From Amylostereum areolatum (Eukaryota > Basidiomycota > Agaricomycetes > Russulales > Stereaceae): a DNA stretch of 64,000 nucleotides. Under the pieces are notes generated by a model, which saw only the letters and a program-made list of their open reading frames with translations, was not told where the DNA came from and searched no databases. Shown here one piece after another: positions 33,991 through 45,503 of the stretch. The stretch lies in NCBI GenBank assembly GCA_012932865.1, contig SAXG01000005.1:620001-684000 (forward strand), in the 5' to 3' direction. The position numbers were made by a program, and so were the translations under genes. Each line of letters starts with the position of its first letter. Position 1 is the first letter of the stretch.

Positions 33991-34672
33991 GAATGACCGT
34001 TTGTTCCTTGGCGCTGGCGGAGCGTATGAACTGCATAGGAGTGGCGAGCTCTAGTAGAGCTTGACATGCTAACTCGTCTCCCATGCCAGTTATTTCCTTG
34101 ATGGCTTCATAAGTAGCCTCGTCACGGCGTCGGTGGTGTGTCCAGATGCGAAGGATTGCAATCGCACTTTCGGGTTTGTCTTCCCTTAAGCGACGAAGCG
34201 TCCATTGAGCCGTTCCAGGTGCCATATAACATGATTTGGGCGCCGTGCCCCTTCCATCGCACGGCGTTGTCCCTGACTTCACAGGGTCCATATCCAAAAC
34301 CGAGTCCGTATCCAAAGCCGTATCCAAAACTGAAGCCGAAACCGAAGCCATATCCAAAGCCGAAGGCTCACAAATCGAGGCCTGAGTATCTAAAATAACA
34401 ACGGGACGCGTGCCCGTACCGATAGAGTCCGTAAGAGAAGTCATAATGGGGATATCCCCCGTAGTAGTACAGTCCGAATCAACAATGCGCATATGTAAAC
34501 GAGAACCAGGCCACCGAGGCGCCACAAAACCAGACGAGCGAGAAACAGAAACTTGGGCTTCAGATGCCGTGTACATCGTCAGCCCCCTCAAAAACCCTCC
34601 TTCTTCTCCTCCACCTTCGGCTGAGCTTGAAGCGCGTCCATCACGCTTTTCCGATCTTCGGCCGACAGGCTC

Positions 34673-35723
34673 CTAGCCCAGGCGGTGGACGTCTCGAACG
34701 TCTGTGCTCGAGCCTCTCGCTTTGGTGGTTCCGTGTACCGGTCCCTCCCCCACATGTCTCGGATGTTCTTCACAGTCCACCCTGCAGTCCCGCACCTGGT
34801 GGCCATTCTGTCCGCAGCGGAAGCATCGCCCCTTGATGTCGACACAGGTTGACGTCCATCGGCTGACCTTTGCCACCGTGCACCGTGCCGGTTCCATCGC
34901 GGCGCCATGGGACCTGCCCCCCTTGTTGCCCATTGGACGATCCTTGTCCTTTGGGTTTTTGGTTCTGCACGGGTCCACTGCGCTGGGTCTTAAGGTCCTC
35001 CCGTTCCTGTCGCAGACCGTCGATCAGGATGATGCGCTCTTTGAGGTCCTCATATTTCTCAGGAACGTGACCGCTGTCGTAGATGGAGTCGATGGTCCGA
35101 TAGTAGACGTTGTGTTTGAGCAGCTGCATGAGGTGGATAGGGTCCTGCGCCGTGGAGTATCCTGCCTTTCTTGCGAGTTGCTCGAACTTGGCGAAGTATT
35201 CATGGGCAGTGGTACCCTTCGTCTGTTTGAACCCGTCCAGTTCGACTGCGGCACGGTGCTGCTCATTGACGTCGGTGAAGGCCCCTTTGAGTGCTTTGTG
35301 GAAGTCCACCCAGGCGACCATGGCTCCATTGGCCAAGTGTGCATCCTCATACTCGGCCTTCCAGGTGCGTGCTGCCTCCCCCGTCATGTAGGTGAGAATG
35401 AAGAGGACTTTGTCCTTGTCCGTCACGAGGTCATCCTCAGCAGCTCGCATGTATTCCTCGCACGACCACATCCAGTCATTGAAGTCCTCTCGTTTCCCAG
35501 AGAAGCCTTCAGGAGTTTTCGCGTGGACTTTCTTTCGGGGGGGTCTGGCGGCGGCGGCGGCTGGGGCACTAACAGTGACCGCAGGGGGGTTGACGGTGAT
35601 GGGGGGGGCCGTGACGTTGACGGTGGGGGGTGGCAGGTTGAGGGCAGCAACAAGCACGGCAGGGATGGCGACCCATTGGCCATTTACTTCCATGAGCCAG
35701 GCATCGTCGGTGCCGTTATTCAT
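34673..35723 (-). pseudogene. gag core (capsid-like) plus frameshifted zinc knuckle
   Basis: An open frame from 35723 to 34770 encodes a retrotransposon gag core (FSGKREDFNDWMWSCEEYM, AHEYFAKFEQLARKAGY). The CCHC zinc knuckle (CFRCGQNGHQVRDC, about 34830-34790) is in another frame, so a frameshift near 34870 separates them. Upstream, the same frame extends to the 5' gag region but contains a TAG near 35768. Confidence 0.8.
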
Positions 35724-36152
35724 GTGTTGGATGGGAGAGCCAGTTTGGCCGATGACAATGTTCTATGTTCCACCGATTTCGGTGCAGTTGGCAAGTTCGG
35801 CGGGGAGAGGGGGTTGGGGGTCGGTGCGGATCCACTGGGCAGCCATGATTGGTTCGTCGAGGTCGGAGAAGTCTTCGTCGGTGACAGGCGGTAGGGCGGA
35901 GGCGGCGATGAGGTTGAAGTCGGCTTCAGTGAGGTCGTCTTGGCTTTCGTTGGCGAAGTACCAACTGATGCCACTTGTTTGGGTTGCTACGAAGGCGACT
36001 TCGACAGTGGTGTCTCCGAGTTGGACAAAGAAGTCGTTTCCTCGTTCAGTGAAGCCTAGAGGGAGGGGATATATGTAGCAGTTTTCGTCCTCAACGTCGG
36101 TGTCGGAGTCAGAACTGGAGTCGGAGCCGTTGAGTCCGAACGAGGGAATTGT

Positions 36153-36554
36153 TTATAAGTGGGTGAGGTCGATGACCTCTGGCTGGGTGAGGTCGATGAC
36201 CTCTGGCTCTGGTGTGGGGCTGGGGGTGTTGCCTGGTGTAAGGAGGCGGTGGGTGTGTCGAGTGTCTACTGGTATTTTCTCGTTGGGCGCGTAGAAGGAT
36301 TTTGGGGGTTGCTCGAGTTTGTAGCGGTAGGTGACGTATGGGCAGGAGTAGACGTAGAGGTTTCCGTTTCCTTGTTCGCTTATTTTGAGGCGATAGAAGT
36401 GGATGTCTATGATGGAGTCTTCAAGTTCTTCTACACCGAGGGCGACCTTCCAATTGTGCCAGGCCCAAGGGTCTTTAGATTCGTTGATGAGGGAGATGAT
36501 AGCGTCGTGGCTGATGGGGATGAATTCTTGTACTTGCGAGCGCCAATCTTCCAT
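36153..36554 (-). CDS. 5' gag-region open frame with two EVIDLT motifs
   Basis: From ATG 36554 (MEDWRSQVQEF) to TAA 36153, about 133 codons. It contains a helical and aromatic N-terminal part and ends PEVIDLTQPEVIDLTHL, a 24-bp direct repeat in DNA. EVIDLT fits the consensus of SUMO-interacting motifs (hydrophobic core next to acidic residues). After the TAA the same frame continues open (acidic, Ser/Asp-rich) to the TAG near 35768 and then gag, so this may be the N-terminal part of a longer gag interrupted by stops, or a separate small ORF. The ATG choice is uncertain; the frame is open further upstream to 36761. Confidence 0.5.
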   Translation of the reverse strand: MEDWRSQVQEFIPISHDAIISLINESKDPWAWHNWKVALGVEELEDSIIDIHFYRLKISEQGNGNLYVYSCPYVTYRYKLEQPPKSFYAPNEKIPVDTRHTHRLLTPGNTPSPTPEPEVIDLTQPEVIDLTHL

Positions 36555-37013
36555 GCACGAGCCCCCAGTCGAAATGGTTACTCTGTGCGGCAAGGGAAGA
36601 TTTTGTCGAGGGAAGGTGGTTCTGTTATGAGATCGCAAGACGGTCTGCCTCAGTCTTCTCGACCTGTTGGCTGTCTCTTCGTCTAGGGGACACGAGCCCA
36701 AAGACTTCCTAAACCGCTTTCCTTTCGCCGCTTTTACTCGTTTCCTACACCAAAGGTGCACCTTCTACTGTCACCTCTGAGCTTTCAACTCCTGGTATTG
36801 GAGAGTCTCGAGTAGGTGTAACGTTTCGAGGAAACGTCAAGCCGGCACCGGTATACGTGCGCACGACCACAATGTCAGGGTAACGAGTCGCGTACTCTGG
36901 GGGCAACGGTCTAGGGCGGCACGGGGGAAGAACAAGGTCAGTACCAGACGGGTACTACTACTACTACGCTACAGTACGTAGGGACGGTCGTAGGGTGGTG
37001 CAAGAGTAAACAG

Positions 37014-37023
37014 ATCTCGAGCT
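37014..37023 (-). other. Candidate primer-binding site, self-priming type
   Basis: Two bases inside the 5' LTR edge, AGCTCGAGAT on the minus strand. It is perfectly complementary to ATCTCGAGCT in the same LTR (37154-37163), about 34 nt after a TATATAA box, i.e. where the transcript should begin. This matches the arrangement in Tf1/sushi-type elements, which prime reverse transcription with their own RNA 5' end. The 10-nt match is partly palindromic (CTCGAG), which weakens it. Confidence 0.5.
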
Positions 37024-37025
37024 TA

Positions 37026-37483
37026 TGTCAGCAACGACTAGTGCGACAGCACCAAGTTACGACACAGCTGACTAGAAGATGAGGACGACAGAGGGGAGCC
37101 GATCAGACACGGCGACAGACGAGGGAAAGCAAGCAAAGTCGGTAGAATTGACTAGCTCGAGATAAGGAATATGTACAGCGAGAGCGAGCCTTATATACAC
37201 AAGAGGAGAGAGACTTAGGTAAGCAACCAATACACGGCGATCAGTAAGCAGACCAAGTATAAGTAAGCAGTCGTATGTAAAAGAGCACAGCATGAGTCAG
37301 TATTGTACAGCATGAGTCAAGAGAAAGGAGTCAGACCCGGACCGAGATGAGTCACGTGGGTCCGGGCGGGATATAGATGAGCCGGGTCCGGGCCAAGGTG
37401 GAGCCGGACCGGTGATAAGTCGATAAGTCCTAAAGCGTGTAACCGATGTAAAGTAAAAAGAAATTTATAGACCGTTCATGACA
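37026..37483 (-). repeat. 5' LTR (element orientation)
   Basis: 458 bp, TGTCA...TGACA, apparently identical to the left copy. Confidence 0.95.
37191..37197 (-). promoter_or_regulatory. TATA box in the 5' LTR
   Basis: TATATAA on the minus strand, the probable core promoter of the retrotransposon. It is about 34 nt upstream of the candidate transcript start at 37163. Confidence 0.6.
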
Positions 37484-37488
37484 TGAGT
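37484..37488. repeat. Target-site duplication TGAGT, right
   Basis: Five bases directly after the right LTR, matching those at 30578-30582. Confidence 0.9.
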
Positions 37489-40128
37489 CCACTCGGCGAG
37501 CTCTTCGGGTGTGATAGACTCGTTAAGTTTGGCGAGCGCCTGAGTTCTTTGGTGATGGAGCTTTTGGGCCTTGCGCCACTTGCGGATGAGGGCGGGGACT
37601 GTCGGTAAGATCGATAAGTCAAGAAACCTGTGATGAAAAATTGGTCACCTACTCATGTCGGTCATCTTCTTCCAGTTGTTATCGTTCATGTGGGCATTCA
37701 AAGTTTCAGCTCGGTTGGCCAGAGACATTGTTCGGCAGCACGACGAAATCAAGTTCAGAAGAGACCACAAGGTCTCTATGGTTTCTCCATCGATGAGCCC
37801 GATTCCAGGAATATAAAGGGGATAGAATCGACCATGGCAGGCTGTGACATGGGCATAAATGTGCCAGATGCCGACACCTTGTAGAAAGACCTCCAGTTTC
37901 GGGAGGTTGAGGGACGGCGACTTGCCGAACCGCTTAGTCAGGTTGACGTAGTGCTGGCAGGCTACGTCGTACAAGTATATGGCACGAAGAATACCCTCCA
38001 TATTGTAGTGCAATGCATTGTGAAGGGTATAGTCCATGTTTGCCTGCCTGAACATGGGTCAGTACCAACAAGAAGAGACAATAGACTTGCTACATACTTT
38101 TCACCTTTCTGAAGGTCGCAAGCCGAGTGAGGAAAGAAGCATCCGTGCCGACCGCAGGCCGCTGCAGCTAGCCCCGTAACATCAAGGTGTTTTTTGTCTG
38201 ACTTCCCTTTGCTCTTGTCGGCTTTGTGATTGTTACAGGGCGCTTTCTCCCAGGTCTGGGGACTGTTGAGAATTTCACTGACAATGAGAAGAAGGTGAAG
38301 TCAACCTACCGGATCGTCCTCGACCGCGACCGAGAGATGAGCTTTATAGGGTGCAGGCGAAACCAAGAAACCATTCCCTGCCGTCCAGTCAACCTCGTTA
38401 TCTGGTCGTCGGGACCTGACATGCTGGGCCGTCATGTTTGCATCCATGTTGATAGAACGGATGTATTTCCACCTGCCTAGGTCATTTCATGAATATCAGA
38501 GGAATATCAGGAGAACTTACGCATCGGCCTCTTTCTCCCATCCGGGAGCTAAGTTCCTCCCGGGTTGAGGACATGTGACACAGAACCAGGCCAGTTGACC
38601 ATCGCCGGGACGCTTGAACAGAGGAGTGTGTGCAAAGCCAAAGTCTTGCAGATTTTTCAGGTCTCTCCACTGCCGGTTCACCCTCAGGATTTCGATGTAT
38701 CGATCCTGCCGAGGTTGTGTGTAAGCTCGATGTCAGGGAACAGCACTCGGTACGCACTTTTGTCAACTTTGGTGCGTCCGGTTTTGTGACTCGGCGAATC
38801 TTTCTCATGTAAGCATGTGCCACCGTTTTGCACTCCAGGTTGTCTAGCTGGGCATCATCGAGGCATTGGAAGGTAAACCCTGTTTTTGGGATGTCCTGAG
38901 TCGCTGGGTAAAGGCCGCAGTCAAGGAGCTGCTGATCTTCCGAGACTCGGGGTTGGCAATAGCAAAACCGCACGCCAATGTGGTGAATCCCAGAAGGGTC
39001 TACTAGGACGAGTACACGATTCTGATAGATGTCGTAGAGAGGAGATTCGTCGGTCGGGAGAGGTACATCTGTTGATTCGGCATCGGGAATATCCTGTTCA
39101 GGTTCGGCCTCGGCAGATTGATCTTCATCTTCCCTGTCGATGTCGACTTCGCCAGGAGATTCAAAAGGGACCCGCGGGTTATCAGGGTCATCGTCGTCCT
39201 CAATTGTGAGTCCATAGTCGTCGGGCACATAAATTGGGGGTTCCGGACCATTGTGAACCCTGGTTCCCGTCTGCGATGAAGTTCCTCCCCAGGTTCCTTG
39301 AATCCCGCTCGCGGTAGCAGCTGAGATCTCGGGGACAGGATTGTTGGGACAGGCATCGCCATCGTGCCCCAAGCATATGCACACCCCGACGTCCCGAAGC
39401 CATGAAGGTTGATAGAACCTCCCATTCCATCTTTGAACTCGGTGAAAAGGAACGGCCCAGTGAAATTCCCTCATGTAGAAAGAACACATATGGCGACCTC
39501 GGAAACAGTTGGTGCATCTCCATGTAGCTCGCCTTGCTTTGCAACGACGGCACATTTTGTCGGGAGGGGGCGCTTCTCTCTCCACAATGGCCCACAAGTA
39601 TTCTGATTCGTGGGGTATCCAGCTGCGCATGTAGTCAACCGATGTCTGTTTTGATACCTTGAGAACTCTTCGGTGACATCATAACACCAACACGCACCTT
39701 TCCTTGAGTTGTCCTTATGGGGAGAGGGGCCTCATCATCGCTATGATAATCCCACCCACCATCATACATGTATCCATCCCCCGTGTCGGTCATGGGTTCG
39801 TCAGGTAGCCGAGACGATCCCGCCACAGGCTGAGGAGGTGGGTTAGATATTCGAGATCGGCTAGTCTTGACTCGGGGTCCATCTTCCAGATCAATGAGAT
39901 TGTTGGTCTCCCTTCCCTTATTTTTGACGGTTCTCCTACGCCGAGCCCCCGTTCGGGTGACGTACTTTTCCTCCTCCTCTTCATAGTTGAACCCATAGTC
40001 AGAATCGAGGCCCAAAGAGCGTGACATTGGTGAGAGAGTGTGTGGTGGGCACAAAGGGCAGTAATGGTATGGCTCGGAGTTCAAGGAAGATATGGTAGGG
40101 AGGATGGGGGAGGAATAAAGAAACAGGG

Positions 40129-41453
40129 CTATCTTCGGCGGCCATTGTCGCGCCTAGAGGGGAAGTAGTCCTGCATATATGACCAATCCGGATGAGGAAC
40201 CAAGGTGGCAGTCTGAACGGGCTGACGCATATAGCACGCAATACAAACACGCTCCACTGCACTCACAGACACTCCGTGTAAAATGAAATTACCTGAAAAC
40301 AATCCTACCGAGCCCGAAGGCCAAAGGCACCGAATTCCAAATGTGAACAGCTCCATCACGGTGTCTGCCGAGCCACCGAGAGACAGGATAAGGTCATACC
40401 ATTCAGGTTGACTGCTGGTATGGTCACGATGCAAGGGCGACTCGCGATTTGCAATGACAGCGACCACATTGAAGACAAACACCCAGTGCCGAAGGTACTC
40501 CTGAAGCTCGGGCCGAGGTCCCAGCCGAATGAGGGACTCTCGGGTGGCGACATACAGGTCGGGATGAACAACTGCAAGAATGGCGGATAGCATTGATGCA
40601 TCCTCGGCCACCTCGTTCATCCACTTGCAGACATTTGACCAGTGATCTTTGAGGTCTTTAGATGGAGTGATTGTCGACGAGAAAGTCTGCCCACCAAGGG
40701 AAATTCAAAGAAAGTTCATATATTGTAGATGCACTTACATAATGTCCTTGCTGGTGCCAGGCCGGGGTGAGATTGACAGCCCCCCGAGGCAATATCGTAG
40801 CTTGTTCGGGAGGAAGGAAATATGCCGCATTATCTCGCCATTGCGCAGGTGAATTGTCGGGCCGAATCTTGGGCGGATGGCAGGCCATGGCCCCCCTTAA
40901 ATGTGTCACCGAAGCGAGAAGCCGTGCCTCCAGAATAGTGAGCTGGATGATATTGAAAAAATGTCATGGCGCACCTGGGACCGGGCGGATAGCAAAGCTG
41001 GAAGAAGCCAGGCAAGCAGTTTCCCTGTGGCATCAGTGACAACGCATGGCCAGTTCACCGATTCGGCGAGGGGAGGGAATGCCTGCCGAAGATCCGCCTC
41101 TGCAGAAGGATTTCTACCATCCTGGGCTCCTATACTTGCAACATATTGTGCAGCATCAAATGGTATGACGACTAACCCTTGGTGAGCACGACAGAGTATG
41201 TTTTCAATAGACGAAACATACTCTCATGTTGCAGTGCCTCTGCTAGGTCAATTGCGATGGTACCGAGCTCCGACAACAGCTCTTCGCTGAGACAGGACGG
41301 CCGAGGGACCGGTTGAACCGGCTTGCCCAACCGAGTGCGGTGCTCCACATTGAACCGACCAACTAAGTAAGCGGCGGCGGTGTCGGAAAGAACTAGAAGC
41401 CAGTCTGAAGGTATGGGAGATGTGCAACCATGCAATGAGACGGGGACCATCAA
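40129..41453 (-). CDS. TET/JBP-type 2-oxoglutarate/Fe(II) dioxygenase
   Basis: Members oxidise methyl groups on DNA bases (5-methylcytosine or thymine) using Fe(II), O2 and 2-oxoglutarate. The iron ligands are visible: HRD in SPLHRDHTSSQPEWYDLIL (about 40440-40390) and a distal His in FILHGVS (about 40280), with a following Arg (ERVCIACYMR) as candidate 2-oxoglutarate ligand. Upstream exons carry IRPDNSPAQWRDNAAYF and GAVNLTPAWHQQGHY, blocks I associate with fungal TET/JBP proteins. A 56-nt intron joins GHY to TFSSTITPSKDLKDHW in frame. The start at 41453 is the first ATG of the N-terminal exon. It lies directly upstream of the KDZ transposase on the same strand; linkage of TET/JBP genes with KDZ transposons in basidiomycetes is established. 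Exon joins between 41180 and 40880 are uncertain. Confidence 0.75.
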
Positions 41454-41797
41454 CAGATAAAAGGAATGGGTAGGGGAGGGTGAGTCAAGGACCGAGAATG
41501 AGAGAATGGGTAAGTAATGACAAACTTTATTAAGCGAGTGATCTTAATTATGATTACGAAGACGAGTCAACCGAACGGCTAGGAGACCTCGGCATGCCTG
41601 CCACAATACCGGAATGTGTTCCAAGTTGCCGAAGATCGTGCCGACCATTTCGTCGGCAGATGCTTACCGACAATGACTCGGGTCATTTTCCATGGGACTT
41701 GGCATTGAGAGCAAGGTGCTCATACCACACATCGGCAAAACTCGATGATAAATTGGTGAGATCGCCTACTCCTGCAGTTTGATTCATTTCCCTCATC

Positions 41798-44700
41798 ATG
41801 GAGGACCCATCTTCTACGGCGGGCCCATCCACCAGTTCCTCCAGGGATCCCAATACTCAGACATTTCCCAACACCTTGAACCGACGTCCCCCTCCCCTCT
41901 TGACCATGGCCATGATAGAAATCATGGACCAAAATCTCCCCGATTACATTGATACCGCCGCTTCAATGCGTCCCACATGGCACGACCGATTCTTCCCGAA
42001 AGTCTGGGCTGTTCACCACCCTGACTGGAATTTTGATGCGGAAGACCCGGACGAGAAGGACGATCCCGTTTATCATCAAACAAAGAGGGTGAGTCACGCT
42101 TACAGTCTGACCACTATGAATGTCTCATCGTTCTTGCTCAGGCGGTAGTCCGATGGTTTGCCGACCACGGCCGTTTAACCGCGGTGCGAACCTTCCTCAG
42201 AATCACCCGTCGGTGGACCGCTAGGACGGTGTATGGAGCACTGTTCAAACAGCATCTGGACGACATCATCAAAAGCATGGATGAGGATGCAGTCCCACCT
42301 GCAAAGGCCTACATTCGACTGTATCAAACCGGCATCACCCAAGGTATGAAGACCCTCCCCGAGTCGGAGCGGGCAGCTTTGGTAGAGATGGCGAAAGCTT
42401 GGAATCGGAAAGGGCCGCCTCGGGCTGTGAAACAAAGGTTCGGCCGCTTCTGTACAGATCTGGGCTTCCTCTCACATCCACCCTAGACGCCTGAAGCGGT
42501 TCTTGCGCGACGCATGCCGAGAATTCATAACTTGGTGTGCTCAAGAGCTCGGAGTGTGGGCCTTTGTTCTGTACGGCGTGGATGCGGATCTGGAGGGAAA
42601 ACCAGACATGTGAGTACTCCGAACTTCATTATCATTCTAAGGTCTCAGTCTATCATTTGCAGCATGGACTTCTCGGTAGAACTGGGACTGTCGAAAAGAA
42701 AGTTGAAGAATGTTTACAACCTGAAGCCCCTTTTCACACGTGTGTATGACTTCATTGAGGATGCTACTGGTGTGTGTTATACTTTCTTTGTCAAGTATTA
42801 AGCAAAGCCTAACCATATCGTAGCCGAGCTCGCTGGTCGGCCTAGGAAAGAACAGGCGTCGGGACCGAAGGCATCCCCAATTCCGATTACTCATGAGGGG
42901 AAAAAAATCACCATGCCGAAGGAGGTCGACTTCCAGGCTGCGAAGAAGAACAAAGGACTGACCAAGTGGGTGCGATGTCTAGTTCAGAAGGGACTCGGTA
43001 CGTTGCCTCGCCGAGTAGCTTGTGTATATTCTCAACCATTCCCCAGCCATAAATTCCGACAACCCCAAGGTCTCGCCACCATGGAAGAGAATTGAGAGCG
43101 ATTTGTTCAGATTCTTCGCCCAGAAAGACATACCGTATTGGGTAGACGAGGGAGAGAAGAAGCGGGTCTTAATTCGAGATCCCGAAAAGATGCGGGGTGA
43201 TGAGAAGGAGGCTCTTCTCCGCCACTGGGTCAAGCTCGGTGGGTTTACCATGAAGATGGGGGTTGGCAACGATGGGAAGCCTACCGAACCGCTGCCCGAC
43301 GACCAATGTCATTGGCATCCCGACTTCGTCGCAACCGAGCAACGGATGGCAATGCCGAAGCGCTCTAGGGCGAAAAAGGCCATGCAGGCGACCGAGAAGG
43401 AAGATGAGTGGGAGGACGAGGAGGAGGATGAGGAGGAGGATATGCCTGACCTTGTCGAAGCTGAAGATGACCCTACTCTGGAAGAACCGCCCTCTATTAT
43501 GCCGTCGGTAATCCTTCCCGAGAACAAGGATTGGCCGGGAGAACCCCCTGCCTGTGTGCCCTCCACCCCCCGCCATTATGCATTGTGGGTTGCTGAGACG
43601 TTGGCTGGGGCAGCACCCGGGCTAAAGGCTGCTGCCGAAAGCCTGGCCATCCTCCCGGTATGTTGGCATCGTCTTCTGATATTGCTAGATTTTAACATAT
43701 TCGGCAGCTGAGTCCAAAAGATAACAAACTCGGCCTTCTTCCTCCCGAGCTCTGCGCACCGGTTTCCTGGTCCTTGACTAAGGCCTGGCTTCCTCGGGAG
43801 TGCCTTTTGGGAGATCACTATCAGTATATCCTGGACTGGATCAGTAGGCAGCCTTGGAAGACGTCTGTCAATGGGGATTTCACCTTTCTCGGCTCGGCGC
43901 AGGCTTGGGACGTTGTTCTGACCATGACCCTATGGGTCAAGTGCAATGAAGCCAAGCGGCGACTTCTTCGCGACTCTCCCGACACCCTTTATCCGCCGAG
44001 TCCTCATTGGAAGCCAGCCATCGGTTGCTCTTCCTTCACTCCGAACCCACAAATAGATGGATGGATGGCCTCCCTCTCCACAGATCTCAAGAACGACCTT
44101 GTCGTTCTGATTGACTATTATGCTTGGCCGGGGATAGCCATCACGGAAAGGCCCCTCTCTCAATCTCGCATTGCATATCTGCGGAAGTTGTGGAACGACC
44201 CGAACTACCAAGAACTGATTACTATCTGTGTACTGCAGCTGGTATGTGCTCCCTTCTCATTTCTCATTCATCCGTCTGAAGTTTTATATCGGTAGCAATA
44301 TGATCCATCTTGCGACTGGCTTCTCCCTCTGCCAAGGAAATTCGGGTCCTTCACATGGCCCCGAAGAGGCCTCCCCGACGAATGCCACAAAAGCGCAAAC
44401 GGCTTGCATGGCATGCTCACGTCCCTCTCGGGGGGCAATCTGGTTATGAATGAAAAGCCGGTCTCCCGAGAGGAAGCTTTGTCCTATGTTCTCATGGCAG
44501 GACTGGCTGCGTCCGACTGCCAGCTGGTTCGGGAGGTTTTTGGGTCTCCTGCCGAGTCGGGGCTGAGTCCTCATGCTTCGAGATATGTTGGCGCCTCGGT
44601 CATCCGTCCCGACGAGTTCATAGAGGACTTACGGAATGCTGTAGGCCAGGCTGTGGGTGAGCTTCGGCAGATTCTCCCACCGCTGCCGAAGGTGAATTGC

Positions 44701-45274
44701 CCTAGGAAAGCTCCGAGGACCAGAACGCAGGATCAATTGGATCCTGTTGTACTCCCACCCACCATGACGGTCGCCGAAGCTGACCGCTGGCATGAATGCT
44801 GGGGAGACGGTTACTGATCGCGCCCGAGCAGCGGCTTTGGAGAGGAGGGCAAAACAAGCAGACCAGGTAGAAGCTAACCGCCTCGCGAAGGCTCGGTGGA
44901 AGGGGAAGGGGAAACAAGTCGTCTGGGACATCGAGGAGTCCGCTCCAGTCAGTGATGACGAGGACAAGGATGATGATGACGACGATGACGAGGATCATCC
45001 CGACGATGAAGGAATGATCCCCGACGTTCAGCTGGGAATGATGATGAATCCTCCCGACGAAGGCAGTCGCTCCCGAGGAGATCCTGGTTCGATGTCGGCA
45101 GAGATCAATCATCCACCGAGTGGGCCGACCAGGGGGGGAAGTACTGCTCGGGGCAGAGGGAGGGGGAAAGGAATGGGGCCCCCGAAACCCCGTCCCGTTA
45201 CGAGAAAAAAGCCAGTAGCCGCTGCCGACGACGATGGGGGCCCTCCTCGTAAGAGGAAGCGTGGTGGGGCATGA
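41798..45274 (+). CDS. Large unrecognised gene, probable element cargo
   Basis: At least nine exons on the plus strand read coherently from ATG 41798 (MEDPSSTAGPSTSSSRD). Landmarks are AVVRWFADHGRLTAVRTF, KAYIRLYQTGITQGMKTLP, a block near 42500-42800 (FLRDACREFITWCAQELG), an acidic stretch of Glu/Asp near 43410-43480, and a long exon 43710-44240 (WISRQPWKTSVNGDFTFLG). The C terminus is acidic then basic (EDKDDDDDDDEDHPDD, GRGRGKG, PPRKRKRGG) and ends at TGA 45274, which suggests a nuclear protein. A frame change near 44790-44810 needs either a small intron or a frameshift. It is divergent from the TET/JBP gene with a shared upstream of about 345 bp. No known domain was recognised. Confidence 0.45.
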
Positions 45275-45503
45275 TGCAGAATAATTAATGACAATACATT
45301 TGGTTTTACATCGTACATCTTCAATAAAAGTCGTAAACATGTCGTGAATGTATGAAAAACATAAGATTCTCTCGAAACATCATACCGAGGCCATGCCTGA
45401 TTCTGCCGATGCCATCTGGATACTTTGACCTGCACCTTCCACGAGTAACTCGGGGACCTTCCCCCCTCCCCCCTCCCCCCGAGAACGTGATCCTACTTCT
45501 TGT

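Larger units (their letters stand above)
30583..37483 (-). mobile_element. Ty3/Gypsy chromovirus-type LTR retrotransposon, 6,901 bp
   Basis: Bounded by two 458-bp LTRs (30583-31040 and 37026-37483) that appear identical by eye, begin TGTCA and end TGACA, and are flanked by the 5-bp target duplication TGAGT (30578-30582 and 37484-37488). Coding runs on the minus strand: a gag-like region, protease, reverse transcriptase, RNase H, integrase and chromodomain, in the Ty3/Gypsy order. The internal coding region is damaged: two in-frame stops in the gag region, an internal deletion between protease and reverse transcriptase, and several frameshifts in pol. Identical LTRs mean recent insertion, yet the element cannot encode a complete pol. 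Confidence 0.95.
29226..40027 (-). pseudogene. KDZ-type transposase with CxC2 cysteine cluster, split by an LTR retrotransposon
   Basis: DNA transposase of the Kyakuja/Dileera/Zisupton superfamily. From ATG 40027 (MSRSLGLDSDYGF) there is an acidic N terminus, then CxC2-type zinc cluster sequence near 39540-39350 (CRRCKARRATWRC, HMCSFYMREFHW). The catalytic core follows: an Asp in MDANMTAQH (about 38440), YDVACQ (about 37980), and the Glu in DGETIETLWS (about 37780). The C-terminal helical region runs from 30577 to 29226. Introns can be joined in frame across the whole gene, with no stop other than the inserted element. The retrotransposon at 30583-37483 sits inside a coding exon (after EELAEWT); without it and one target copy the frame is continuous. 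So the transposase looks intact apart from this insertion and is presumably inactive. Confidence 0.8.

Noticed and set aside
34704..35894. A 396-codon open frame on the plus strand
   Set aside because: It is antisense to the gag region of the retrotransposon, has no domain, and mirrors the coding strand's codon pattern.
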